Positions 23,011 to 36,100 of a stretch of 64,000 nucleotides of DNA are shown in pieces. The first letter of the stretch is position 1. The number at the start of each line of letters is the position of its first letter. Under the pieces are notes generated by a model, which saw only the letters and a program-made list of their open reading frames with translations, was not told where the DNA came from and did no database searches. The DNA lies in the NCBI GenBank assembly GCA_944472135.2, contig OX235265.1, positions 95,698,984 through 95,762,983 of the forward strand. Direction: 5' to 3'. The translations under genes and the position numbers were made by a program. Source of the DNA: Trichobilharzia regenti. Its lineage: Eukaryota > Platyhelminthes > Trematoda > Strigeidida > Schistosomatidae.

Positions 23011-23129
23011 AATAAAAAAATAATAAGACAAATAAGGCTTTGTTTATATGATCTAGTGTGTGGGGAATGAAGTTATAGGTACAAATTCCTCGCCAAGTTA
23101 TATGTCTAAGTAATATTCTACTCGACTCA

Positions 23130-23470
23130 CTCAACTTTGTTGGTCGGACGGCTGGTAGGAAGTCCTGGACATAGGTTTAGAGCCCGTCAATACTCATCAG
23201 CAAAGTATACCGGCAATTTAAACCAGCATCAAGGTCTACACTCATGACACTAGTCACTTCTTAGTGACCAACCAGTTTACTCATTACAGCCAAACAAGAG
23301 ATCAGTCGTCTGACGATATATCTCAGCGGTAGCGTCTCTAACTTCAATACTGGGTGGTGTATGTTCGAATCTCACAGAGCAGTTGTCAATTCCTTCACGT
23401 TGGCAAATACATCTTGTTGAAGAGGGTCTACGAGCACTGTACCTAAGTCCAGGGCTTCCCATCCGCTACT
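23130..23470. repeat. SINE family D inverted pair
   Basis: Left arm (- strand) AGTCCTGGACATAGGTTTAG and TACTCATCAGCAAAG; right arm (+ strand) has a tRNA-like head (ATATCTCAGCGGTAGCGTCT, box B GTTCGAATCT) and TTGTTGAAGAGGGTCTACGA, CCTAAGTCCAGGGCTTCCC. Both carry hammerhead-like cores that are mutated. Confidence 0.55.
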
Positions 23471-23484
23471 ACCAATCATCCGAT

Positions 23485-23488
<4 letters not shown>

Positions 23489-23531
<43 letters not shown>

Positions 23532-23532
23532 T
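23489..23532. repeat. (AT)n microsatellite
   Basis: About 38 bases of pure AT/TA dinucleotide followed by a short ATAC variant, ending just before the acceptor-like tract of the GPCR. A (CA)n-rich stretch follows at 23663-23699, in the 5' leader. Confidence 0.9.
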
Positions 23533-23558
23533 GAATTGCGATTGCGTAATAAATCTTT

Positions 23559-23579
23559 GTTTTTTTCCATTCTTTTCAG
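23559..23579 (+). promoter_or_regulatory. Strong splice-acceptor-like tract upstream of GPCR exon 1
   Basis: A T-rich tract ends in TTCTTTTCAG at 23570-23579, about 155 bases before the start codon and just after an (AT)n run. It could be the 3' splice site of a 5' UTR exon lying further upstream, or a spliced-leader acceptor, which schistosomes use on a subset of mRNAs. No promoter could be identified. Confidence 0.45.
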
Positions 23580-23732
23580 ATTCATTTAAACAATGATTCA
23601 ATGTGCAATATAAAATATGTTCAATATTAAATCTTTTCAAGGATAAACATACATACTCCCTTACACACACACACACTAATACACACACATATACACACTT
23701 ACCCACACGTAAATTTCCACTTGAGACAGCTA

Positions 23733-24122
23733 ATGAATAACACTTTTGAAAGTGTATTTCCACCGTTCCCAACAAGTTTAATAGCCATTCTAGCAACGAC
23801 TGTTTCAACTGCAACACTTGTCGGTAATATTGTTGTATTGATAGCATTTTTTGTTGAACGTTCTCTACGTGTACCAAGTAATTATTTTATTGCATCATTG
23901 GCTATGACTGATGTACTGATTGGATTATTTTCAATGAATTTATTTATTACATATCAATTATTAGGTTATTGGCCATTAGGACATTTAATTTGTGATTTAT
24001 GGTTAACATTGGATTTTTCAGCGTGTCTAACAAGTCAGTATACTGTATTCTTAATTACACTGGATCGTTTTTGTTCAGTTAAAATACCAGCGAAATATCG
24101 AAATTGGCGAACATTTAATAAG
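23733..24122 (+). CDS. GPCR exon 1: N-terminus, TM1-TM3
   Basis: 130 codons from the first in-frame ATG; the frame is open upstream to a stop at 23628-23630, but no other ATG lies between. Residues 2-4 form an N-glycosylation sequon. TM1 is about 16-41, TM2 about 52-77, TM3 about 87-112, with Cys87 for the loop disulfide, Asp94 for the amine ligand and DRF (111-113) in place of DRY. The exon ends after a complete Lys codon in AAG|GTGAGT, phase 0. An extra 5' exon without coding capacity cannot be excluded. Confidence 0.88.
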
Positions 24123-27100
24123 GTGAGTAATGAGAACTGTATATCTTCGATGTTATTGACAACTGTTGGTTTAAAATGAGATCATTATATTATCCCCTTG
24201 CGTTTCGAATGGAGCATAGGGCTTCAACAACACATCTCCACTTTGTTCTAATCCTCTTCAACTTGGTCTACAATTGATCAAACTCTCTCTCCTCACTTCC
24301 TCACACGATCCCCTCCATGTCACCCTAGCACTGACGATGCCACTTGTTGCTTCCCACCGGGTTTCCACTCGAGCGATTGCCTGCATTGCGTGGTGATGCC
24401 TTTCAACGGACTCCTGAATGTATGACCTATCCATCTTCATTTTCTCCTGCATATTTTTTGAGCGACCAGCTCTTGGTTGGTTGGTTGGTTGGTTGGTTGG
24501 TTCGCTGTCAGAGTTTCTTGTTACTTATCCTTTCCGATCATTCACTCTTCATTATGGAGATATAGCAAAGGCAACTGTTGATAATCGTCTACAACTTGTT
24601 GGAAATCCTTTCGGTGACTGACACACAGTACAAGTTTCCGACCCATATTGGAAAGGACCAACTTCACATTGGTGTTGAAAATCCGAATTTTTTTTATTTA
24701 CGCTTATTGAGTGTAGAAGATTTCCAAACTGGTTTCACGATGATGAAGACGTATCTTGGCTTTCCGACTCTGACTGGCTTTGACATCTTCATACATTCTG
24801 ACTGCCTGTAGTTAAAATGATGCTTCCTAGATAGCGAAAGGAAGGAGGTAACCTCTGTTAAGTCTCTTCCATTGGTGGTGATTGATGTTGGTTGTTGTTG
24901 TTGTTGCTGTTGACTGGTTATTTTCATCACCTTAGTCTTCTGTGTGTTCGCCCGGAATCCTGTTTTCGCCGCCTCTTCAGCCAATTTTGTTTTCGCCTTC
25001 ACGTCTTCGAGTTTTGTGTGACATTAGACATATATTATCTTCAAAAATCCAGATCTTCTACAGTCTTCTCATTGGTGATCCTGAGTACTCCTATCTCCTC
25101 GCCTCCAACAGTCTTCCGCATAATCTAGCCCACCACAATTAAGAATATCATCAGTGATAATAGGAAGCCAGTCTTGTCTTACTCCTGTATTCAATTCAAA
25201 CACCTTGCCGAGTTCTCCGTTTTGAATCACTTGACACGTGACATCGTCGAATAGCTGTTGAATGAGGTTGACAAAGACTTGAGGTACGCTGTAGTGTTGA
25301 AGCAGTTTCCAAATTACTTCTCGATAACCCTGTCTGTCGAAGGCCTTTTCGAAGTCAATTAATTTATTGAGGTAGAAGTTTGACTGTCATTCTATGCTTT
25401 GTTTGATGATGATGATGATGCGTAGAGTTTCAATTTGATCACCACATGATTTGCCTTTCCTGAATACAGCTTGTTTCGGGGTGGCAGAGTTCTGTATCCA
25501 GGGCATCCCTTATTCTCTCCAGGATGATGTGACTTAGTATTTTACTTGGTGTGGAAAAGAGCATGATTCCGCGCCACTTCTTGCACAGGCCTAAGGCGCC
25601 CTTCTGTGGCAGCTTGATGTGGGAACCAGTCTTTCTCCCAGTCGGTAGGCACCTTTCCTTCTTTCCAAACCTTTGGCGGTAATGGCGTGAGCACATCTGC
25701 CGTAATCTCTGCGGCCGTCTTCAGTGCTTCTAGAGGAATGCCGTCTGTTCCTGCTGCCTTCCAGGACTTCAGTAGCTTGATCGCATTCAAGATTTCTTCT
25801 TTCTTTGGAAGATTGGTGTCCACGAAGTTTCTCTAGCGGTTTAATGGTGTAGGGTCTCTAGTCCCACACCCAACCCTCCTTCTTTACCCGGGCTTAGGAC
25901 CGGCTAGAAAACTAGCGCTCTAGGTGCTATCTGTTTGAGAAGCATTTAAAAGCAGGAAGTCCTGAACAGATGTTTTGTGACCCCACCAGGAATTGAATCC
26001 ACAACACTCGAGCCATCAGTTCATAACAAATAGCACCAACTCCACTTAATGTTAGTGGTTAGTACTTGTCCTAACACCCAACTCAGTGAACCTCACTTGT
26101 CATGACTTATCACTAAAACTCCAGTGATTTCACGATGTAATCAGTCATTAGTAAGTTGGTTTTCATGGATTACAATTGGAGTGATAGTGTGGTAAGAGCA
26201 GGCCGTGAGAAAATATGAGCAAGGCTGATTCAACAACCAATCACAGCAAAGTTAACGTGGCAAAATATGATTCGCAGATAGAGAACTCCATTTGTCGAGG
26301 AATCCCGAAACAACCAATCAGAAGCCTGCGTTTGTCTGCCTAACTTCTGATAAACAACCAATCAGATGACTGCGCTTGTCTACTTGCATAAGCTATAATA
26401 ATGTATGTGAAATATGTATAAATACGTGTTGATTTTCATAATAAAACGATCTGTTGCCTGGCCCTTGTCTTCTGTTGTTACAATAGCAGTTACTGACTAG
26501 TCGTCTGTTCCATTTTACTTACGATTTATCAACTGTATAAACGCGCTTCCTAAGAAAATATTGTATTAACAGTAACACTTATATAATTATTAATACTCTT
26601 TCTCTTAGATTCCTTATGAAACCGAGGGCTTCAGCAACACTTCTGCATTTTACCGTGTTCTCAGCAGTAGTTTCCACCTGGCTACACCATTGCTTATAAG
26701 GTTTCATTTCCTCTTAATTATGATCTCCTATCACCCTGGAACTATTTCTCAACTCATCGTTTACCATTCAGGTCCCACTGGAGTTTAGGTCTGGTGTGTG
26801 ATGTCTCTCACTGGTCTTCTTAGGTATGTCTCATCTATCTTTATATCCTTATAGGAGCTACAGAATCAATCTTAGGCTCCCTAGTGACTGGCTACAGAAC
26901 GAATTTGCTGGGAGTTATAGTGAGAAGTCATAACCGGCGACTGGGATTCACCTAGTCAGGAGTAAGGACAAATACTTGCTGATGACATAAATTGGTAGTC
27001 CCACTAAAATCCTAAAATCACAAATTGACAGAAGTCAAATTTCACGAGCTAACTACTGAGCCGGGTCCCAACGGCTTAATGGGCTACGAAGTTGCCTTCT

Positions 27101-30100
27101 GACTCGAAGATTATGGCTCCGAAACTAAATGAATGCGTACACATTGATGAGGAGTGTCAAAATAGGACGAAACAGCTGTTCAGTGCTCCCCGGTTTTTAA
27201 TGTTTCCATCCCTGAACAAACTTCTTACACCAAAATTATTGGTGCTTGGTAGTATAAATGCCAATCAAGAAAGCCAACATACTAGTAAGTGACTGTCTTA
27301 AGTAGTTGAATAAAACTCATTTAAGCCAGTAGTGAGTTAAGTCAGACGTGGTACATCGTTGATGAGCTTGGTGCCAAATGAGCGAAACAGTCGTCCACTG
27401 TTTAGATCACCTGTATGTGGCTAGCAAGCACCACTTTTTAATGTGAATGGTGTTCATCTACTTATTTGAATCAGTCAGTAGTATACAATGACGTCATAGA
27501 AACGTTTGAATAATTGATGTTTTCTTCATTTCTTTGCATTTTGAGTGGAACAAAAAGTTTTGAGCTTTAGCTTTGAAGTTTGAGTGATGAAGTTAAACAA
27601 CGGCGTCCCAGGGATGCAAACGTTCCAATGACCTTGGATGCAAGCAAGCTAGTCATTGGCTTACGATACCTGCCGTTATTGTAGCACAAATATAAACGGT
27701 ACTCACCAACTGAAGCGAAAATTTTACCCAGATCACGTAGGTATTACGGTTAGGATTACGATGAGCGTTATAATTAGGGTTAGGAATAAGGTTAGATTAA
27801 GCGTTAAGATTAGAGTTAGGGTCAGGATTAAGGTTAGGGCTACGATTAAGGTTACATTTATTATTATTATTTCCTTTAATTCCTAGAGGAACATAGGGCT
27901 TCTGAAGCGCGTCTCCATTGTAATCGGTTCTCTGCTAACTTTTTCACCTGGCTCCACGTCTGCTCACATGCTTTCATCTCCTGTTCACATAACCTCCTCC
28001 ATGTTACCCTCAAAATAACGACCAACTCACGGCTTCCCTTTCGGCCTTGTTCCACTCGAGCAATGGCTTGGCGTGTGATGTCACTTGATGGTTTTCTCCG
28101 AGTATGACCATTACATCTCCATTTCTTCCTGCCTATCTGTTGCACAATCGGTTCCTGGTTGGTTCGCTCACTGCCAGAGATCCCTGTTGGTGTTCTTCTC
28201 TGGCCGGCCATCTGATCTTGAGTATTGAGCAAAGACAACTTCTAATAGAGGTCTGTAGTTTGTTTGAGATGCTCTTTATGACACGCAGTGCAAGTCTCTG
28301 ACCCATCCGTATAGTGAGTAGCACTGACTTCACATTGGAGTTGAAAAGCCGGATCTTATTTTTGATGCTGAGTGCTGTCGACCTGTACACAGACTTGAGA
28401 GTAATGAAAGCTTGTCTTACTTTTCCGATTCTCGTTTTGATTTCCTTATCACTTCCGTCCACCTGTAGTTGAAACAATGCTTCCTAGGTAGGTAAATCAG
28501 GTTGCTTCTTTCATATTTCTCCCATTTATTTTGATTGTTGCCTGCTGTCTGTTGTTGTCGCTGTTATTGTTGGTCATGAATCTTCATCACCTCTGTTTTA
28601 TCTATGTTCACCTGAAGGAAGTCCTATCTTTGCTGGATGCTTCTTCTGCCAACTTGTCTCTTGTCACTTGCATATCTTCCAGTTTGTGAGAAATCAGGCA
28701 GTTGGCGGATTGACCGAGCAGTCTGAGCTTACAGTTATATTTGGTATAATTTATTTTAATTTGTTTTATTATCCACATTTCCCCACCAAGTAGTCGTCGA
28801 TACTCCTGCTGGGAACCATGGTAATTCAACTGATTGCTTTCTTAGAAGACTGAAAAACAGGATTAGATAGATAAACGAGTAACAAAAACAGCTCACTTTA
28901 AGTCACTTCGGTGAATACATGTACAGAAACTGGTCATACTTAAAAACTGATGCCCCTCATTTTTACTGAGATGTATTTTTAAGTAATATCTGAGAAGGAT
29001 ACCCTGTTTAATGTGTTTTCACGCACTTTCTTGTGAATAACTATCAATTTTAATGAAAAAATCACTCAACTTTATTGTTATTTGACTCAAGGACACTTGT
29101 ACGTTCGCATCCTTTGGGACGTCTGAGTAGCGAGTGAGATTGCTAGCACCTCACTCAACCTATCTTATTTCCTAGGGTTGGCTAGTAAAACAACAGGTGA
29201 CAAGCTTTAGCAGGGTGAATCAGCCGAGGAATGAACAGTGAACCAAGACTTCTACTATCAATTCATTGATTCGCAAAAATCAGGAAAAATCATTAATTTT
29301 TACTTCATTTTCTCGTTTTAACTATGAAAATTATAAATGAATACTTAAGTCTCGTCTCTCTTTCCCGTCTTATTTTTTTTTGCCTATTATTTTTATTCTT
29401 GGAAAACTCAACATTTTCTTCTTCTTGTTGTTATTTTTTTTAAACTTCATCCCATTTCCCTCACCACCTGAAAAACCCTTAAGCCATTAGTCCACTACTA
29501 ATGAACCTCATCGTCTCTTTCTTTTTTCGGTTCCATTATTACTGAAAGTCTTTGCGTCATAATCTATCTGTCTTTTATGCCAGTAATACTCACAACCACA
29601 ATAACAACAAAAATAAAGGCAAAAAAACCAACAACAAAAAAAACACTGATATCCTCTGGAGATTTTGACAACTGCATCCAGTACTACCGGCATACCCTGC
29701 ACCCACCCACCAACACTCATGATCTATATCCATTTACTGGTCTGTCACAATCCCGCACACATGCACAGACTCACACACATATATGAAGGCCTATTCTAAT
29801 CAATCTTATATCTATAGGAGGAAACAGAAGATGACTGCCTTAGTCAAGCAGAGAAAATATCCTATCAAAAAAAACGCCTATATATATGTACATATTGAAT
29901 ATTGAATGCATTTCATATATATATTTACTTTCAAGAGACTTTATTCACTATTTAAAGCAATAGCTAAAAGTCAATCTCAAAAATTATCATTCCACAGGAA
30001 AAACAAAAACCCAGAACAAACAGAATGAAATCTGAATAGCAGGAAACGAAGTTTTAAACACAGAAAAAAGTGGCGGGTGGGAGAGGACAGTGATGAGTAT

Positions 30101-33100
30101 TGTTTTTGGATGGCGCAGTGAGTGGGGGGTTAAATCCACAAAATGAGACAAGTTTATAAGATGAATTCACTTTTCTTTTTCAGTCTGTCAGCTGGAGAGA
30201 TGGTGGTCGTGGTCGTGGTCGTGGTGGTGGTGGTGATGATGACTTAACTACCTAGTGGAGAAAAACAAACAGATTTAATTATTTTACTGTTTTCGCCTGA
30301 AAACTATTTTGTTTTCCTTGTCTGTTATGATTTCATTGTTTCATTGGGATTCTTTTACTGATACAGTTAAAGTAGAGAGTTAAGTGAATAGGAAAGGGAA
30401 TTTTCAAATGTTTGTTTTGTAAGGGGTTTGATTGATTTGAAGGCCTATCACGAAATGACTTCAACTAAACAGCCAGTGAAAATTAGGGTGCGCTGGAGAG
30501 CTGTTTCGTCCTTGTTTGCTAATCTTTAACAGTATGTACCCGAATTACATAAAGTTCTACCGGGAATTCGTGACAGTTTGGTTCATCTCATACTAGTTTG
30601 TTTATTAGATGGATCATACAGTGAGTGTAACAGTATTATTGAATATTGAATGACAAGGTTTCGAACACAATTTATTGCCGTTCATAATCATATCATCAAT
30701 TATAGCCACACAACTTCGAAACTTGAGTTTTGTAGTTTTCTTTGTTCTCTCCTATTTGTCACCTTAAGGGTAGTAGAATTTTTCAGATGTGTGTGCGGAA
30801 AAGTGTTGAATCATTCTTATTACACGTATTTACCTCAGTTGATTCGATAAACAAAGCTTATTATTATAAAAAATCTAAGAAAGGAAGTGAGGCATATTAG
30901 AGAAGCTTTGAAAATTAATAATTACCTTGATAAAATATTTAGAAAGTATGTAGCGAAATGTAAAAATAAAATAAATAATTATACTAGTGATAGTAATAGT
31001 AATATTGATAATAATAGTAACAGTAGTATTAATGCCGATATGCATGTAAAACATGCGCAAGACAACACCAACAATAAGGAATCTAAATCATCAACAGTAA
31101 ATCCATACAAAGAAGGAACCTCGGAAGCCTTACGCAGAATTCTTAACAAGGCAGGAATAAAAGTGGCTGGCATCCAAACCAACCATAAACTCAATTGGAA
31201 ACAAGCCTTGTCGGTTAAAGGATCAATCCTGTGGAGCCTTTAAAACAAAACAATTTAGTTTATCTAATACCCTGCCTCCGATGATTATCACGTCGAATAC
31301 ATAGGTCAAATTAGCAGAATAGAGGTGGTCAAACTAGCTGAACATATAAACCTAGCAAAATCTAGATTGGTTGACCCGAATAAGATTAAAAATCTGGAGA
31401 ACACTTCAGCTATAGCACTACATGTAGTTACATACAACCATACAATAGGCTGGATGGGACAAGATGATAGTTTTAAAATCTAATGTAACAGGGTGGAGGG
31501 AGAGATTAATGACAGCAGAAGCTTTGTTTATCGAATCAACTGCAAATACTTTTAACAGGAATGATTCAACATCTGTTCAGGCGGATATCTGGAAAATTCT
31601 ACTACCCCAAAGACGACAAATAGGAGAAGTTGTGTGGCTATAATTGATATGATTATGAACCGTAATAAATTTTGTTCGAAACGTCATCCAGTAAATAATA
31701 CTGTTTCTTCACTATGTGATACATCTAATAAACAAACTAATATGGAATTACTTACTATCAAAGTGCCCAAGTTTTACACATATATCAATATGACTTATGG
31801 TCTTCCTGTACGAAGACTTATCAATAAACTCACTCGACATTCGCAAACTGAAGCAAGATATGAAAGCCATCGTATTTTCAACATTCGATGCTTAAAAAAT
31901 GAAATCATTCCTAAATATCTACGTTAACAAGCTCCAGTTCCAACGGACAGAGTTAGAAGTAGAATAGAAAGACTGTAAAAATTATGCCTGAAAGAAGAGA
32001 TCCACCAAATCGTTAAAAAGTCGTAACTTATCAGATGTGAAATTGAGTAATTAAAGCAAAAGCTAATGGGAATAGTTACCAATGTAGATTATGATCTTAT
32101 AACACAGTCCTCAAGCAATGCCATTGGATTCCATTCCAAGGAGAGTCGTAACTTAGTGATTTTGAAGAATCGCAAACAATCAGGAAACAGGTGTCTTGGT
32201 ACTGCCTGGTTTATTCTAACACACTAACTGAAGTCAACTTACCATCAATCTTGAGAAGTGAATATTATTACAGGAATTACTACGGGATATTCTATGCATA
32301 ATTTCAGTCTATACTGTCTAATAAACGGACACGAAGAATGAAATCAACTGGAATTCTCTATCAGCTGGAATTCGTGAATAAAACTTGTGTGCTTAGTCTC
32401 TTACCATCTGGAAGAACCGATTTACTGTAAAGTTGTTAAATTACTTGTTGAATAAATCAAGTCTTAAGTTTATGAAGCTCCCGTAGACAACGTCAAAACG
32501 CTCGTATTAGGATTCAACTTGTCAACCAAGAACAAGCATTCCAGTCCAACGTAATCAATCGACGGGAAATACGAGTTAACCTAAAAACAAATAATACCGG
32601 ATACCCATTGCACAAGTGGTGGATCTGGTGGATTGTCTAGGCTATTGGATAACACTTGGGCCTTTAAAACGATGCGTGTAGAGTTTGAGTCTTAATGGAA
32701 ACACTATCATTGACTAGTAATGTTAGATACAACCCGGGTTAATGAGTCTTACGTAGGAGAGAATGTGCATCTATATTCCACTACTGATTATCACCAACCA
32801 AAATAACTTCATCAAAATGTTTAGTTTAAGTATATTATTATTATTGTTTCCTTTAGTTCCTAGAGGAACATAGGGCTTCAGCCAAACATCTCCACTGCAT
32901 TCGGTTCTCTGAAAACGTTTCTGCCTGGCTCCACGTCTCGCCACATCTTTTCATCTTCTCTTCACATCACCTCCTCCACTCCATGTCACTCCACCCCACC
33001 ACTGATGACCAACTCGCCGCCTCCCGTTCGGTTTCCACTCGATGACCTAGCATGTGATGTCAGTCACTTGATGGTTTGTTTTCTCAGAGTATGGCTAATC

Positions 33101-36100
33101 CAATTCACCTCCACTTCTTCCTGCGTATTTGTTGCACAGTTAGTTCTTGATAGGTTGGTTCGCTCCCAGAAATCCCTATTGCTCGTCTTTTTTGGTCAGT
33201 CATCTGATCTTGAGTAGTATTGTCAGAAGACAGCTGTTGATAAAGTTGTGTAGTTTTTTTTTGAGGTGCTCTCTATGACGCGCCAAGTCTCTGATCCATA
33301 AAGTAGTTAAAGTCTCCATCATCAATCTAAATGCGCTGCAAAGTAGAAAATGATGGTGTGTAGGGTAGCGAGGACAAGACAGACTGCAAGAAAAAATAAG
33401 TTTACATAAGAACTCGAAAAAATTATTATAGTTCATAAGATTGAAATCACATCAGCTCATTGAGCCGAAATCACTAATATGCATGATTATGAAATTGACT
33501 GAATCAAAATTAAAATGCAGTTAATCAGGAGGTGAGAGATCGATCTTTTTTCGAATAAGTATTTCTTTTGAACACATAGAGTAGAATAGACTTTCTGGAT
33601 CATCAATGCTTCAGCTATTCCTAGATGTCTTGATTTCACTCCCTTTGGTAGGTTGGTTCGTATTGTGTATGTCTTTGAGGGACTTTTCAAATGGGGCTGA
33701 ATGTCCAGAATTCACCAGACGTTCTGTTATTAAACTATATACCCCTTTGCGTTCTTCCCTAGCTAACCACTCTGGATAGTATTCGGCATGCGTTTAACAA
33801 GTGGGCACATGGTATGGCCAATGTACTCAGCTCCACACGAGCAAGCGAATTCATATATGCATGCTGAAGTGGCCCAATGCGACAGCTTGTCTTTCTGAAT
33901 TGGGGCCACTACCTGTCTTCTGTTTATTACACTTAGTAATTTTATTAACCTGAACTCTGACCGAAAATAATTCTGGAACTTTCTCACACGTTTAATATAA
34001 ATACACGAATGCATAGTCTAATTGGTGACTTAGTCGAAAAGAAAATTTTCTTCGCAGCAACCGTCTTTTTCTTCTTTATGAATGAGTCTGGCTGAGAATG
34101 AAGGATTTCTGATAGACTGGGTAAACGAGCTTAACATATAAACACTTTATATCGATTTAATGAATACTAAGATTCCGCATAAATCAAATATTTTATATCA
34201 CACGACTTAAATGTAACAAAATGCTTTTTAATAACTGTCTATTAGATACCTCAGTACATTGATAGTTTATTCCCCTATGAAATTAAAATTAATGTCTGTT
34301 ATCATTGACGATGACTGCGTATAACATAAATTTCTAGGTATTACTGATTGTTTTTTTTTCATTCCTTTGCTGTACGAATGGAACATGTTGCTTCAAGCTG
34401 GAGTCTGAAACTTTCAGAAGCGGTATTCAAGCGTTGGTTTGTAGGGATTTGATTGGTTACGGGATTTCATGAACTGATAATGGTTAGAGAACCACTGGAA
34501 AACCTGGGAGTACTGGGTAGCTGTTTCGTCCCAGTTTGAGACTCTTCATCAGTACGCGCCCACCGGGGTGAGAACCTAGGACCTTTTGGTTACCATTTAG
34601 CCAGCAGGACCCGATCCAATGGCCCATGAATTCTAACTTCACCTTGTAAACAGAAGGTGTTGATTTCGAACCCCGGTGGGTGCGTACTGCCGAAGAGTCC
34701 CAAACTATAACGAAACAGCTGCCCAGTACTCCCGGGTCCCAGAAGCGGTAGTATTCTCTTTACTGAATAGAGCAGCCAGTCTGCTGTCCAACCTTGTCTC
34801 ACCAACCGGATGTACTACCAGCTAAGTGGGGCCCAGGAGTGCATCAGCCGGGAATCAAACCCAGACGATCCAAGGCGCTGCTGGGTAGAATTCTACCAAT
34901 GAAACACCGACTCCCAGATATTACTATCCTTTCTTGCGTTCAGGGTGGAAAATAGAGCTTCAGAAACACTGATATATTAGCCAAACAAGAATATGAGCTA
35001 TAGGGGATAGGATATGTGAATTAGCGGCTTATTAACTACTAAAATTTCAGTCGACAAATCTAGCGATACCAGCACAACTGAGCAATATCATTGGCTCAGA
35101 TACTGTGATGTTTGTACCAATGTAACTGACTTATAACCAGTCAGAATAAAACTATATTGAATAGAAGTGTCTTACTTTATTTGGTGAATGGTGACCATCA
35201 GTAGAATTCAGTCCTATCTAGAACTCTCCAGTTGTATGTAACTGCAATCCCCAGTGACTGATAGTGTTCGCAATAAGATTCGAGACTCAAATAGGACTAA
35301 ATGCTCATCTTGGTACACTCCATTGCCAGTTACAACTTTCAGACACCTCTGAATCTCCCATACTTGAAAGAGACATGTTAAAAAATATTTAAGAATATTT
35401 CAGTCTAATATAACCAATCAGTGGAGAATCATAAGATTAACTCAGACAAAAGCTCTTCAGTCTCTTGAAAAAAAATACCTAGAATCGATATTCATCTGAT
35501 TAGATGAATATTTTAATTAAAGTAAAAAATGTGTTGCTTTCAAAAGAGAAAAACGAAGAAAACAGGATGAATAAACTTCATTATTGTTCTACTCAACATT
35601 GTGTTGTTGTTTTTGCTGACTTCTCCTTATGATCTTTCTGAAAATTAGTCACATTTATACTGTTTTGATTAATTTTTATGCTTGAATTGCATGGCTTAAA
35701 ATCTGGGAATATTTTCTTTGTTGATGACTTGTAACTAGTATTACTTAAGTAATATGTTTTGCCAACTATACTTCCTCTAATTTATTACAAATGAGCCTGT
35801 GAGGCATACTGATAATATCAGTTTTACAAGAATAAATGATTCGTGAGAGGATGTAGAAGATTTAGCTTAGTCTGTCTATAGACATCCAAGAAGCAGAAAC
35901 GCTTCAATGACATTTGAAGAAAAAAAAAACAGTTTATTTGGTCCCCTAACTGAATTCTTATCCTAATTTAGCCATAAATAAACTTAATATCACTTGATTC
36001 GTGGAGAAACTGAATAATCTATTTCCCAGAATCCAGTTTACTTCGGAAGGGGAATCAGACGTCAGTGAACTACCATTTCTAGACTGGCTGACTAGTTAGG

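Noticed and set aside
23476..23877. 133-residue - strand frame over exon 1
   Set aside because: Antisense shadow of the GPCR and of (AT)n/(CA)n repeats; no domain resemblance.
30887..31243. Host gene encoding a 118-residue Asn-rich protein
   Set aside because: Its second half matches the repeat at 50880-50960 and lies between inverted PLE-C termini.
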